Source: Strigamia acuminata
Lineage: Eukaryota; Arthropoda; Chilopoda; Geophilomorpha; Linotaeniidae
DNA: 64,000 bases
NCBI GenBank assembly: GCA_949358305.1
Contig: OX442318.1
Coordinates: 10,956,517 to 11,020,516 of the forward strand
Direction: 5' to 3'
How positions within the stretch are numbered: the stretch's first letter is position 1; every line of letters starts with the position of its first letter. Positions 13,935-24,197 of the stretch are shown here, one piece after another. Below the pieces are notes generated by a model that worked only from the letters and a program-made list of their open reading frames with translations, did not search any database and was not told where the DNA came from. Both the position numbers and the translations under genes were made by a program.

Positions 13935-14854
13935 GTTTTTGCATTACGATGAAATCACATAAAAAGTTTAGCATTGAAATTCCGTATGCTAGCGTAATGG
14001 TACCCACTACCACACCAAATGTAATGAATTACTACTACGCAAATGTTGCCGATTGTCCAAAAGCCATGCAAAGTCGTTTGTCTTAGTCGTTGAACTCGTG
14101 GAGTAGAACACATCATCACGCGGACATTTTGTCGAGCCGAAAACAGGAAATTATTACGTTGTGACGGTTACGCCTCCTTATTAAACACAAAGCCAATAAG
14201 TGCTATATCCCTTCTAAGGTGTGGAACCTTCATCCACCTTTTTTAGGCTCAGTTTGAGCCCCTCACAAATCAACCAAAATGGCGACAATGCATATGCAAT
14301 TTCTAAATAGTTTCTTGGATATTATAAAAGTACATAACAAAAAACAAAAATAATAACTTGTCTAAAAGGTAAAAAAAAAAAAAGAACTTCCGTTAAATAT
14401 TGGATATAAAAGATAAATTTAAGAAAGAAAAGTTAAAATCTGAACCGGTTGGTTGTTTCAAATCGGCACAATGGCAGTGCATCAGAGGTTTAATAAATAT
14501 TGATTTAGCATACTATTTGTGTTTAGAAGCCTACCTAATCTGATTAGTAAATGGAATACTTTCTCTGTAAGACTGCTGATAAAACCATTTTACGAATAAT
14601 AAGCTGTGTGCTGGAATGTTTCCTGTGCAAAATATATATATTTATTTTCGCTCACTCCTCCACCAATTTGGCAGACAATTTGCCAATACTATTCTATTCT
14701 ATATATAAGTCTGTTTAATGGAACAAAGTGGTGGGTTCCTATTAAAAAAAGGAAACGACAAGTTAAATTTAAACCAAAACATTTTTCCCCAATTCCAAAC
14801 AAATTTAATGAAAACAATGCCCTTTGTACAACTTTTCCAAATATATCACAGTTT
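13935..14854. other. Gene-free stretch
   Basis: No supported gene. It holds short open frames, a TATATATTTATTTT segment at 14633-14646 that could serve as 3' processing signal for the minus-strand ORF to the right, and GCTCAGTTTGAGC, a small hairpin, at about 14248-14260. Confidence 0.35.
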
Positions 14855-15064
14855 TTACTTAAATTCTAACTCTGGAATTTCTACCGGAAGTCCGTCGTCG
14901 TTTTGTAAAAAGTAAGTAGTACGAACTTGTTCTCTGGGTTGGCTCCCTCGTAGGGCTAAGAACCAAAATAACATGTTGACCACCATAACTACGACGAAGG
15001 CGATCAACGTCCTGTTGTGAACGCTCGATAAATTCTGCAGCACTGCATTCGAGATATTAGACAT
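14855..15064 (-). CDS. Small single-pass membrane protein, N-terminus uncertain
   Basis: From the Met at 15064 the frame encodes 69 residues: a short N-terminus with NLSS and NRT sequons, one hydrophobic span (TLIAFVVVMVVNMLFWFLAL), then a polar tail ending IPELEFK. The same frame stays open upstream for about 36 codons without a Met. It encodes an acidic EYEYEVDEYC followed by the cysteine cluster CHCCHCCCC, so the real protein is probably longer. Further upstream lies a 21-bp repeat that would encode heptads (LEQDLQA) in another frame. Either a base was lost or gained, or an intron is missed. It could be a membrane-anchored cysteine-rich protein; family unknown. Confidence 0.4.
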   Translation of the reverse strand: MSNISNAVLQNLSSVHNRTLIAFVVVMVVNMLFWFLALRGSQPREQVRTTYFLQNDDGLPVEIPELEFK

Positions 15065-15164
15065 TAAATTAGTTTGGTTTCCACAACAGCAGCAATGACA
15101 GCAATGGCACAGCGTCGGACAATATTCGTCAACTTCGTATTCGTATTCTAAATCTTTGAAAATC

Positions 15165-15245
15165 TTGTTCTAATGCCTGTAAATCTTGTTCTAAAGCCTG
15201 TAAATCTTGTTCTAAATCCTGTAAATCGTATTCTAAATCTTCGTC
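15165..15245 (-). repeat. 21-bp tandem repeat encoding heptads
   Basis: Three to four copies of a 21-base unit (GTAAATCTTGTTCTAAAGCC plus T on the plus strand). Read on the minus strand in one frame it encodes LEQDLQA repeats, a heptad pattern fit for a coiled coil, next to the small membrane-protein ORF but in a different frame. Confidence 0.6.
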
Positions 15246-15573
15246 TTCTCTTTACGTGGCCAAACTGACAACTGAATGACCACGTAGATTTAGATTATAC
15301 TACTTCTAAATATTAATGTTAAACTGCATTTAACTAACTAGGGGTGTTGTAAGAAGGACTCATTGTTTTATATATAAAATATCACAGTATCTTTATTCAG
15401 TTATAAAACATAAAGCACTTTAATAAATAATCAAACTTAAGAATAACTTAAACCTAACTTAAAACTAAAGAGCATGAATAACACTTGAAATCAGATCAAC
15501 TTTGAGATGCCGCAGCAGTCAGTGCCCGACAACCCCTCAGTATCACTCTCTAGAAAGAACTGACAATTCAGCT
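15246..15573. other. Gene-free stretch left of the MULE
   Basis: AT-rich DNA with no supported gene. It is the left flank of the Mutator-like insertion and ends in the first copy of its target duplication (CTCTTCATC, 15574-15582). Confidence 0.4.
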
Positions 15574-15582
15574 CTCTTCATC

Positions 15583-15682
15583 AGTAGCGCCTGGCGACAG
15601 AAAAGCTCCGCGTGCTCTGCGCATGCTCCCGGACATTACTTTTCCAGCAATAAAATAGAGCAGTCCAGGAGCAACTAATGCA
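15583..15682 (+). repeat. MULE left terminal inverted repeat
   Basis: About 100 bases, from AGTAGCGCCTGGCGACAGAA to GCAACTAATGCA. They match the reverse complement of 19682-19791, except for roughly ten bases missing after AAAGCTCC and scattered substitutions. Confidence 0.9.
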
Positions 15683-15740
15683 GACCGGTAAAGTGAAACC
15701 TTCCACTCGTTCTACTATTTATTTCCTTATTTTCTGCAAA

Positions 15741-15960
15741 ATGTATTTTATAATGTGTTTTGGTGAGTAAAAATCATGGACAAGTAAGCTTAATTAGGCT
15801 TAAGTTACACATTTCCAACTGAAATAAGTCGCATTGTGCCTAATATTCAACTGATTATTTTATTTTTTATCTTTTAGATACATGTCCTCTGAATATTTGC
15901 TATTCCTGCGACTGTCGTAGATCCTGGGATTGGCTGGAGTTTGCTAGTCTGTACTTGTAA
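15741..15960 (+). other. Exon-like segments inside MULE, possible micropeptide
   Basis: 15741-15762 opens with ATG and ends at a strong GTGAGT donor; 15878 follows a strong acceptor (TTTTTTATCTTTTAG). Joined, the frame runs to TAA at 15958-15960 and encodes 34 residues with CPLNICYSCDC. If a weaker donor at 15957 is used instead, further exon-like blocks (16037-16088 and from 16148) keep the frame open to 56 residues. It could be a second gene of the element, a captured host fragment or a non-coding transcript. There is no protein match I recognise. Confidence 0.3.
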
Positions 15961-16399
15961 TGATATTGATTTAAATTTTTTATTTTATATTTATTTCATT
16001 ACTTTTTAATGGACGGTTGAATTATTATTCTTTCAGTGTCAGTGGTTATCCATTTTTGCCGTTTGCACGAGTGGAATGCTAAAAGGAGGTAAAAATTTGG
16101 CATTTTGGAATTTGATTGAGTAATTTTTAATTGTTTGTTTGGCGCAGATGGTGCTTTGGTTTGATTCCTCTTTGCTTGGGATCTGAAGTTTGGGGATTCG
16201 ATGTAAGGCTGATTTTCTCTAAAGCTTCACTGCTCAAAGTAATTTGCTAAACATTTAGAAAATATTTTTCTTTTAGTTTATTTTATTTTTAATAATTTTT
16301 AGGGTTTAGACCTACCTGTAATCGGGGATCGTTGGAGGAATTATTTTAGTTTTTTTGCTTCCAATTACCGTTGTTGGGATGGAATGAAAATTGAAAGTA

Positions 16400-16800
16400 T
16401 TAATTTTTTTTATTATTATTATTATTTTTCATTAATAAAAGGAAATTTTTTCATTCTCCACTTCGTTTTGATTCATTTAAAAACTAATGAAAAATTTTAA
16501 AAATTCCTTTGAATCATTTATATTTATAAATTTTTTTTTAAACTGATACAAAATTAAAAATTACCACAATTTAAAAAATTACCACAATTTAAAAAATTAC
16601 CACAATTTAAAAAATTACCACAATTTGAAAAATTATCAAGATATGATAATTATTTATGATATTTATGAAATATTATGAAATATTACGATATTATTTATGA
16701 TATTTATGAAATATTACGATATTATTTATGATATTTATGAAATATTATGAAATATTATGATATTATTTATGATATTATTTATGATTTATGATATTATATA
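16400..16800. repeat. AT-rich tandem repeats downstream of transposase
   Basis: Four to five copies of the 18-base unit TTACCACAATTTAAAAAA (about 16559-16635) are followed by an array of ATTTATGATATTTATGAAAT-type units (about 16640-16800). It lies inside the MULE between transposase stop and left end, in the likely 3' UTR. Confidence 0.8.
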
Positions 16801-16839
16801 TAAATTATGAAATCAAAAAGTCAGATATCAAACAAACAT

Positions 16840-19188
16840 TCATTTTTCATATGCCGCTTGCATTAGTAGCCTATTAGCAATTGCTAATTCTTCTTCTGCT
16901 GATGGTTTTTCTAATGCTAATTTTCTTCTTTTTGATGCCTGCTTTTTTGTGCTCTTGAAATACAGCTGTGGTTGAATGTTTTTATTAGCTGGCTCTCTCA
17001 AAAGATTTTTAGTTTTTTCAGCATTATTTGGGATGATAACACTATGATCACTTAATGCCTTTATTTTCGTAATTGCTTCTAGTAAAATTTTCCCTGCCAT
17101 TTGCTGTTTATTAGGTGACATAGATTTACACTCATCTAATGTTGAAATCAGTGCAACACGATTTTGCTGTAGAAAATCACTTTGCTTGGTTTGAATATTT
17201 TCTTTTCCCAGAACTTTGATGTGCCAATCCATTTCCTCAGTATTTGTGTTTTTACTTGTCTCATCAATAACTAAGAGATTGGAATCTTCTGTGCTTACTT
17301 TTAATGAAAAACTTGAACATTCTTCAGAGATTTCCTTTTCCTTAATGAATGTACAAACTAAATGTATGTGTTTACACATGTTGGCTCGGATGCTTGCATC
17401 AATACAACTGCACTCAAATCGATGTAAACAGTTATTGCACAGGCTACACATTAAGGGACAATCAGGCATACAGGTTGCACGTTCTGAGACAGCATGAAAT
17501 TCTCCAACTGTGGATGACGATTTCACCAACCATACATTTTCTCCATCTTCCATCACATCTTGAAGGCTCAAAGTTGTACTGGTTACGTGCCTGTTTCGTA
17601 AAATTGACTGTTTGGTGGATATTTTTCCTTTGCACATCGATATAAGTCTGTCAAACTGCTTGTCGGCTGTAAATTTTTGGATTGCATGAATTGCCTTATC
17701 AAGTCTCTTCACTTTTTTTCCATCCAAATAGTTGTACTTTATCGTTTTGTGCACCCTTTCTAAAGACATGTTTGTGTTGATACCTAGCCCTATGCGATAG
17801 CAGAAGGCCCATTTCTCACTGTGGCTCATGTAATATTTTTTAAAATAATCAGAAAATTCATTTAATCCTTTAGAGATTAATTCATGATTAAATTCAATTA
17901 TCATTCTTTTAAATGCTTCTTTATCTGTTTGCTGCAGAAGGCACCGAAGAACTTTATACACCATCACTTGATCTTCCTGATTGTTCACATGTCGAAGTTG
18001 CTTTCTCCAAGCCTGATCAACGTGCCATGTGCACCACAGACGAAATTTTGGAGTTTCAAAAGCTTTAATCCATGCATTGTAAAATGAATTGTCAATGTCT
18101 GACATAAAAGTTTTCACCTTAACTTCAATTCCACACTCCTTAATTTTTCGAAGGGCTACTTCTATGGTAAGATGATCTTGCTTGTTTGAAATAATGAAGC
18201 ACACCGGAAAGCCTTCATTTTTATCATCCAACACTAAAATTGTTGTCAAGGGAAACTCATATGCGTTTGTGCCATGTGTTGAATCCATGCACACAACATT
18301 GTTACCAAATTTTTTTAACAATTCTTGCTGTGCGTAATTCATTAGCACCAACAAAAAGTCATCTTTTTGAAGAGAAATATTCTCAAAAACTGTTCCCTGT
18401 GGCTTATAAAATATCACTGGAGACTCTGCACCACTAATCTTTTTTATCCACGTATCCACACTCACTGCATCATTAACATGATAAATACCATCTCTCTTTA
18501 AATTGAAAGAGGCAGCAACATTCCCGACATCTTTGCGGGTTAACAAATGTATTCTTTCTAATTCTCCAGAAACAGTACTTCTAACATCATCTAAGATTGA
18601 TGAAATCGGAATATTTTGTGCTAATTTAACTGCAATTGATTTTCTTTCTTCCTCAGTTAAATGCATTCGACCTAATTGCATCGCATGTCCAACATGAGTC
18701 TTTATGTAGAGCACTTCCACGTGATCATCAGGAAATCTTTTTAATTTCAGTCTCGCTGGACATTCTGCATTAATTTTGTTTGAACCCAAAATTTTCATGT
18801 GGCGTTTGCCTGTGCTTTTTGACTTAAATTGTCCACTTCTGTGACAGTAATAAGTTTCTGTGATTATGCTGTCCACATTTTTTGATGACTCAGATTTACC
18901 ATGTTGTTTCACAAACATACATTTTTTGGATTTTTCTTCTTCTTGCTTCCAATTGATGAATTCTTGGAAATTCTTAAAGGTGTGGCTTTCTTCTACAATT
19001 TGTACATCGTGGTCAGAATTTAGATGGTTTAGCAAAGCACTCAAACCGTGAAATGTGTTTTCATGGCACAGTGGACATTTTTTAGGAAGATTAAATGCAA
19101 CCTGTTGCTGGTGAACATTGTGTAGATGACGCTTCAAATTAAATTGCTTCGCAAACATTTTGTTACAAATGTTACATTCAACAGACAT
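16840..19188 (-). CDS. MULE transposase with zinc fingers and SWIM domain (782 aa)
   Basis: Two C2H2-type fingers open the protein (C5-C8-H21-H26 and C38-C41-H55-H60). A WRKY/FLYWCH-like zinc domain follows (C115, C143, H165, H168). The MULE catalytic core comes next: MDSTHGTNAYEFPL with D302, MSDID with D364/D366, CTWH at 386-389, and an ERVHKTIK motif for the glutamate near residue 480. A SWIM zinc finger (CSCIDASIRANMCKHIH) lies near residue 600. These domains bind the element ends and cut and join DNA. The frame has no stops and starts at an ATG leading straight into the first finger. Its position between matching inverted ends makes it the autonomous transposase of this element. Confidence 0.93.
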   Translation of the reverse strand: MSVECNICNKMFAKQFNLKRHLHNVHQQQVAFNLPKKCPLCHENTFHGLSALLNHLNSDHDVQIVEESHTFKNFQEFINWKQEEEKSKKCMFVKQHGKSESSKNVDSIITETYYCHRSGQFKSKSTGKRHMKILGSNKINAECPARLKLKRFPDDHVEVLYIKTHVGHAMQLGRMHLTEEERKSIAVKLAQNIPISSILDDVRSTVSGELERIHLLTRKDVGNVAASFNLKRDGIYHVNDAVSVDTWIKKISGAESPVIFYKPQGTVFENISLQKDDFLLVLMNYAQQELLKKFGNNVVCMDSTHGTNAYEFPLTTILVLDDKNEGFPVCFIISNKQDHLTIEVALRKIKECGIEVKVKTFMSDIDNSFYNAWIKAFETPKFRLWCTWHVDQAWRKQLRHVNNQEDQVMVYKVLRCLLQQTDKEAFKRMIIEFNHELISKGLNEFSDYFKKYYMSHSEKWAFCYRIGLGINTNMSLERVHKTIKYNYLDGKKVKRLDKAIHAIQKFTADKQFDRLISMCKGKISTKQSILRNRHVTSTTLSLQDVMEDGENVWLVKSSSTVGEFHAVSERATCMPDCPLMCSLCNNCLHRFECSCIDASIRANMCKHIHLVCTFIKEKEISEECSSFSLKVSTEDSNLLVIDETSKNTNTEEMDWHIKVLGKENIQTKQSDFLQQNRVALISTLDECKSMSPNKQQMAGKILLEAITKIKALSDHSVIIPNNAEKTKNLLREPANKNIQPQLYFKSTKKQASKRRKLALEKPSAEEELAIANRLLMQAAYEK

Positions 19189-19681
19189 ATCTGAAAATAT
19201 TGTTTAAATTAACAAAAATAATTCTTGAAACAAAATTAAAGCTACACTACTTGTAGAGTGAGAAAAGTGCCAGTGCAAATATTTTGTGAGAACCGTGAAC
19301 ACTGACGCCAGTAAAATAACAACGCAAGGTTTCTCTAATGACTAATAAAAGAGTAAAGAAATAAAGAAATAAAAATAAAAATAAAATTATAAGTTATAAG
19401 TTTATTTTTCAAAATTGAAAAATAAAAATTAAAAAATTACATACATTGACTTAAAAATTCCTGAATGACGATACACAATGTAGCATTACATCCCAAAATG
19501 TTTAAAAGCCATCGTAACTACAAGACAAAAAATACAATTGTATGAAATACAAAACGAATTATTTCAGTTAACAATAACAAGTACAACAATAATTAATAAA
19601 ACCTACGATAAAACCGAGGGGATACCAAGGGAGTGCGGATGGGTTTCAGTTTTCAATTTTGGCGCATTTTCCAATAAAAGA
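19189..19681. other. MULE transposase promoter side
   Basis: AT-rich DNA between the transposase start and the right inverted end; no other gene. It should hold the transposase promoter and 5' UTR, reading leftward. Confidence 0.4.
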
Positions 19682-19791
19682 TGCATTAGTTGCGCCTGGA
19701 CTGCTCTGTTTTATTGCTCGAAAAGTTTATGTCCGGGAGCATGCGCAGAGCACAAAATTGGCGGGGAGCTTTTCTGTCACCAGGCGCTACT
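19682..19791 (-). repeat. MULE right terminal inverted repeat
   Basis: About 110 bases, the inverted partner of 15583-15682, ending CCAGGCGCTACT next to the second CTCTTCATC. Confidence 0.9.
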
Positions 19792-19800
19792 CTCTTCATC

Positions 19801-20964
19801 TACTAAGAAACCTTGGCACATTCTATTATTAATTGATAGGTAAAACAATTACGTTAGTTCGCTTATGGCGAACTCTAGTGAGGGTCTAAGGAATTATTTC
19901 GAATAAGTTATTACGGTAGCGCGGAGACGACAGCTGGTTCACAGCATGTTCGCTAACCGCGTAACAGTTCTTTGAGCGAAGCACGGTAAAGTCGGGTTTC
20001 CTTTCCTTTAGGGGTCAAAGTATTAAATTTCTTTCTCGGTCTGCCTGGTTGATTTCTATCTAAATACGTGTTTTAATTATAAAGTGTTAAGTTAAATCTG
20101 AAAAAGATTACTTACTGTTTCGTCAAAACATCTATTTTTAATTTTTAACTTAATTTTTTTTTTCTTTTTAAGAAATTAAAAAATTTTTTTCACGTGGGAA
20201 TGCGTTATTATCACAAATTGTTATAACGAACCGATTTTTCGGGGTCCCTTGCGATTCGTTATAACGAGGTTCGACTGCATACCAATTCAGACTTTGCATG
20301 TATAATTACTTAGCCTTGATGTTCCAAAGAAAAGGTATCACTTTTCACACATCAGACATCACACACGACAAACTGATACTTAATAAAATATGATAATACA
20401 TGATAGATAACTTTATCTTGAAAATATATAAAAAAAAAGTAATGACCTTGGAAAATATACTCCGCAAGATCTAGGTGTCTGAAAGTTTGGAAACTGTCTG
20501 GAAAACCACGTTTGCAACCCCCAGACTTCACAGCAAAGGAACGACATGAAGTCACCGAAAGACCGAAGTATATTTCATAATTCTAGTACAAGCTTCCCCA
20601 ATGTTTTAAAATCTGATTTTACCAAAATTACTCAATTCCACACTTCCTGTTTATTACAATCGAATTTTGTTTTATAAAAAAACATAAAAAAAAAATAAAA
20701 AAACTGTATCTATAATTTTCTGAAAATCATGATTTCTGTTGTGTTGATTTCAAACTATTTCCACGTACCTAATGTTTATTTTTACTCTTCAAAACAAAAT
20801 CCTTTCACAAAACAAGCAAGTAAATAAACCCCCGGTGATAATATTTCAAGAAATCAAATATCTTATCTAAATAACTTAATATATTTTTCCCAAAAGAAAA
20901 AAAAAAACACGAAATAAGACGAAACAAAGTCTAGAAATGACGAAACACCTGATAAAACATCAAA
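19801..20964. other. Gene-free stretch between MULE and lipocalins
   Basis: No gene is supported. A GC-richer block at 19850-20040 looks transposon-derived but was not identified, and a pogo-like terminal motif lies at 20221-20277. The rest is AT-rich and includes the distal promoter of the first lipocalin gene. Confidence 0.4.
20221..20277 (-). repeat. pogo/Tigger-like element end (partner not found)
   Basis: Read on the minus strand it begins CAGTCGAACCTCGTTATAAC and contains a second inner GTTCGTTATAAC. CAGT-GAACC-CG-TATAAC ends are typical of pogo-group Tc1/mariner elements. I did not find a matching opposite end within about 1 kb, so it may be a truncated copy. Confidence 0.45.
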
Positions 20965-20969
20965 ACCCT

Positions 20970-20976
20970 TATATAA
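20970..20976 (+). promoter_or_regulatory. TATA box of lipocalin A
   Basis: TATATAA lies about 50 bases before the start codon at 21026. The initiator-like TTCATC near 20998-21003 is at the right distance for a transcription start. Confidence 0.6.
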
Positions 20977-21025
20977 ACTCAACCAAACCGATTCCAATTC
21001 ATCTTCGTACAAGATACAAACCAAG

Positions 21026-21998
21026 ATGCTTCGCTCTACTCTCTTCTTCCTAGCACTTGTCCCGTTCCTAACTTACGCTAACATACACGAAGACGTACTC
21101 CACGATGGCCCCTGTCCGACTCCACCAGCAGCTGCACACGATCTTAACCTCGACGACGTAAAATAACATCCTAAAACATAAATAATATAATATTAATTTG
21201 CATTTTTAGCTAAACGGAAGATGGCTCGCTGTCCACAGCAACTACGAGTTGCTCAACGATCCCCTCACTCGAAGAGAATGCTTCGAAGTTGAAATTACAA
21301 AAGACGGTGACAGTTTCCTTACGACCACTCGCTACAGGGACCCAAACACGTAAGTAAATTGGCGAGGAAATTGGCTTCACTGTGGATCTTGAACCTGCTC
21401 TAAAAGTCACTCGGACCCGATTGAATTCAGCGTTATCCTTTACTCGATTTAGGCTTAACGCCGTACAAGATGGCGTCCGGTTCCGCTTTTGTGGCTCGCT
21501 TGATTTTTCTATTCAAGTGTTGCGGTAGTTTTTCAATTTATTTATACTTTTTCAGATTGGCCGGTCTGCTAAACAAGAAATATGTTCCGGTTGAAAACGA
21601 TCCCGGACGTTTCCACGCGTTCAAAAAAAGTATTATTTATTTATTTCTAAGTGATTATAGAAGTTTGCTATTTATTATATTCGTTAAATAGATCAAATAG
21701 ATGGCACTTATTTCCCCTGGGACTGGACCTATTCAGTCATCAAAGTTCAAGGAGATGCACTTCTTGAATACGCTTGCAAGAACACTGGAAGCAAACACAG
21801 AAGTAAATCATTTCATAACTTTTAATACCACTTTTTACATTATTCTGCCTTTTTCAAATAGCATTCTATCGTACTTGGGCTCGAAGCATTCCCGCAGCGC
21901 ACGAAGAGCACGAATTGGTGCAAATTGTCAAAGATAACGGCGATAACCGAGTAATGGCTCCGTACATCCACACAAACTGCGACTACAAATTGGTTTAA
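21026..21998 (+). CDS. Lipocalin A, apolipoprotein-D-like (5 exons, 197 aa)
   Basis: Exons: 21026-21157, 21210-21349, 21556-21629, 21692-21802 and 21862-21998, all GT-AG, summing to 198 codons. A signal peptide (MLRSTLFFLALVPFLTYA) is followed by GPCPTPPAAAHDLNLDDLNG. The lipocalin GxW motif GRWLAVHSNYELL comes next, then Cys-bearing strands (RRECFEVEI, LEYACKN, HTNCDYKLV) in the order expected for two disulfides, and a conserved ARSIP segment near the C-terminus. Lipocalins are secreted beta-barrels that carry small hydrophobic ligands such as lipids or pigments. The opening resembles arthropod apolipoprotein D and bilin-binding-like proteins. The ligand cannot be told from sequence. A poly(A) signal lies at 22011-22016. 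A tandem paralogue with the same exon phases follows 270 bases downstream. Confidence 0.88.
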
Positions 21999-22265
21999 TT
22001 CTTCAAATCGAATAAAACTGTATAGAAAATGTGAAAACAAATAAAACACTTCAAATTTAAATATTTTTCCTATTGAGGTTTATTGTTTGTCATTTACAAC
22101 TCAACACTTTCCCGACCTTGTTATTCAATCCATCGTGACCCCTGTACTTTGATATTGATTTTTTTCCTTGAAATTTAATGACACAAAGTACACAAAATAG
22201 CTCATCAAACTGCTTCTATTCAGCAGTCAAAGGCATAATCGAGTGATTCCAGTTCCTCAACCAAC

Positions 22266-23133
22266 ATGCTTCACTCTCTTCTCTTTTTCCTCGCCCTTGT
22301 CTCATTGTCAGCACACGCCAACATGCATCCGGAAGTTTTCCATGATGGCCGCTGCCCATCTCCACCAGCAGCTGCACGAAACCTTCAACTTGACAAGGTA
22401 GGATTAAATTCACAACAGTTTAAAGGTGGAAATACAACAAATTACGACGCATTTCGTTATTCTTTGATATCAGCTCACCGGACGATGGCTCGCATTTCGC
22501 AGTAACTATGAATTGCTAAAACATTCGCGGATAACAAAACAATGCATAGAAATTGATGTTACTACGGGCGGCGATGACTATTATGTGAGATCTTATTTTA
22601 GGGACTCGTCTTCGTAAGTTGAATTTGGAAACAAATATCGCACGTTTTTTCTCTAATTTTATATTTATTTTTAGAAATTCTCGCCCGACGTTTAAAAAAT
22701 TTATACCGACTCCGAACCACCCTGGAAGTTACAGCGCTCTGAAAAAGAGTAAACAAAAATGAATCACTTTTTGTTACATTTTGTTATTAGAAATGATTTC
22801 ATTTTTAATTTTAGTGTTGGATGGCAGTTATTCGCCGCTTGGTTGGACCTACACAATTGTGAAGTTTCAAGGAAACAGTCTGCTTGAATACGCTTGCAAA
22901 AACACTGAGCCAAACAAACACAAAGGTATGAAATATAAACCGCGCAGAATTCGAGTTTGAAATTTCATGGAATTCAATTTCGTTTGACTACAGTTTTCTA
23001 TCGTTCGTACGCTCGCAGCATCCCTTTATCTCAAAAGGACGACGCCAAGTTAATGAAATTTGTCAAAAATAATGGAGACGAAAGAGAAATGCTTCCGTAC
23101 AAGCACGAAAACTGCGAATATAAATTGACTTAA
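22266..23133 (+). CDS. Lipocalin B, tandem paralogue (5 exons, 198 aa)
   Basis: Exons: 22266-22397, 22474-22613, 22675-22748, 22815-22925 and 22994-23133. The first four have the same lengths (132, 140, 74 and 111) and phases as in lipocalin A, clear evidence of tandem duplication. The protein has a signal peptide (MLHSLLFFLALVSLSAHA), CPSPPAAARNLQLDKLTG, the GxW motif GRWLAFRSNYELL, LEYACKN, ARSIP and the final Cys in ENCEYKLT. The middle of the barrel (residues 75-115) has diverged strongly from lipocalin A, so ligand preference may differ. Poly(A) signal AATAAA lies at 23182-23187. Decayed copies of its last exon recur at 28671 and 46898, after the NLR genes. Confidence 0.87.
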
Positions 23134-23224
23134 TACCAAGTTTCCTTATTCTAGAAAATGTTAAAACGAGTCAAAAAAAGCAATAAAACTGGAGGAAAAT
23201 CCATTGGGTTACCTACGTCAAATA

Positions 23225-23636
23225 CTCGATTTTCTTTCCCCGCAACCAGGTGGAGCTGCGGGCCCTTGATTTGTCCAATCGGGCCCACTGAAGTGACCCT
23301 CCGGAAGTGGGTGGGCCCTCTAGCGACCCACGAGTTGTTCAGCAGCCAGCAAGTCACTTATCCAAAGTGACTGTGATGGCGACCCGACTGATTGGCGTGG
23401 CAAACTTGTCGCATATTGGGACCTGAGCGCCCGTGTAAGTCGCGTGATCGCTGAAGCAGCCATCACATTGGGAAATGCACTGTGAGACACCCATCATACC
23501 CCTAGACATCAATAAAGCCTTAACCAAAACTAAACTTGTGTCGCTTGTGTATTTTGTGGTTAATTTCACCGTGTATGTTGTGTCCAGCGTCTCATGGCCC
23601 TCCCCTGACCACGGTGCGTCCGTCCGAACACTCAAA
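23225..23636. repeat. GC-richer insertion, candidate LTR fragment
   Basis: This block is absent from the otherwise matching region after the lipocalin remnants at 28750 and 46977, so it is an insertion or replacement. 23371-23634 begins TGTGATGGCG and ends CCGAACA, contains AATAAA, and so has the TG...CA frame of a short LTR. The 140 bases before it encode an open frame of about 50 codons that stops just before TGTGATGG, as the 3' end of a retroelement would. No target duplication is clear, so the identity is tentative. Confidence 0.35.
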
Positions 23637-24197
23637 TACTGACTAATTTTCTAAATTCAAGCCTCAAGTGTTTTATAAAATATGTTGATTAGAGAAAATG
23701 AATTTCTGAAGCGTCATAAAATTTGTCACACTTGATAAGATAAAAGTGAAAACCAACAAACACCCACTCTGAGGCAATTGTGTCAACATTCGAAGACCGC
23801 TACTTTTGTTAGCAGCGAAAACACAGTACAGGAATACAACATGTATGTACATCTCACATGTTTCACTCTAAAATAAGAAATAATTGAGGGGAACTATAAA
23901 CAATTTAGTTAATGATCATTGAGATCATCATCGGTATCTGCAATTCACGATCCTTCCCTCCCGAGTTAAGCGGCCATGTTTGCTATAGGACAGTGTCAGG
24001 CAAATATTTTCATGATAAAATGGTACAAGCTTAGGAAGCTATGGGCGAATAAGTAAAAGTTACACCATTGATGTAATGAACATGAGGTGTAAATATTACT
24101 GTTTTTGCAGGTATACGTAGTGTGAGTTTTACCGGCATCTTGTTTTAAGTGAGATAATTTTTTCAAATTATTTTTAGTAATTTTGAATGTACAGGTA

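Larger units (their letters stand above)
15583..19791 (-). mobile_element. Complete Mutator-like element (MULE), 4.2 kb
   Basis: The element begins AGTAGCGCCTGG and ends CCAGGCGCTACT. CTCTTCATC occurs directly outside both ends (15574-15582 and 19792-19800), a perfect 9-bp target duplication as made by Mutator-type transposases. Inverted ends of about 100 and 110 bases match closely apart from small indels. Inside are an intact transposase on the minus strand and, near the left end, a run of exon-like segments on the plus strand. Perfect duplication, long matching ends and an unbroken transposase point to a young, possibly active element. Confidence 0.93.

Noticed and set aside
15165-15245. 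Reading the 21-bp repeat in the same frame as the membrane ORF
   Set aside because: A stop codon (TAG) separates them in that frame.
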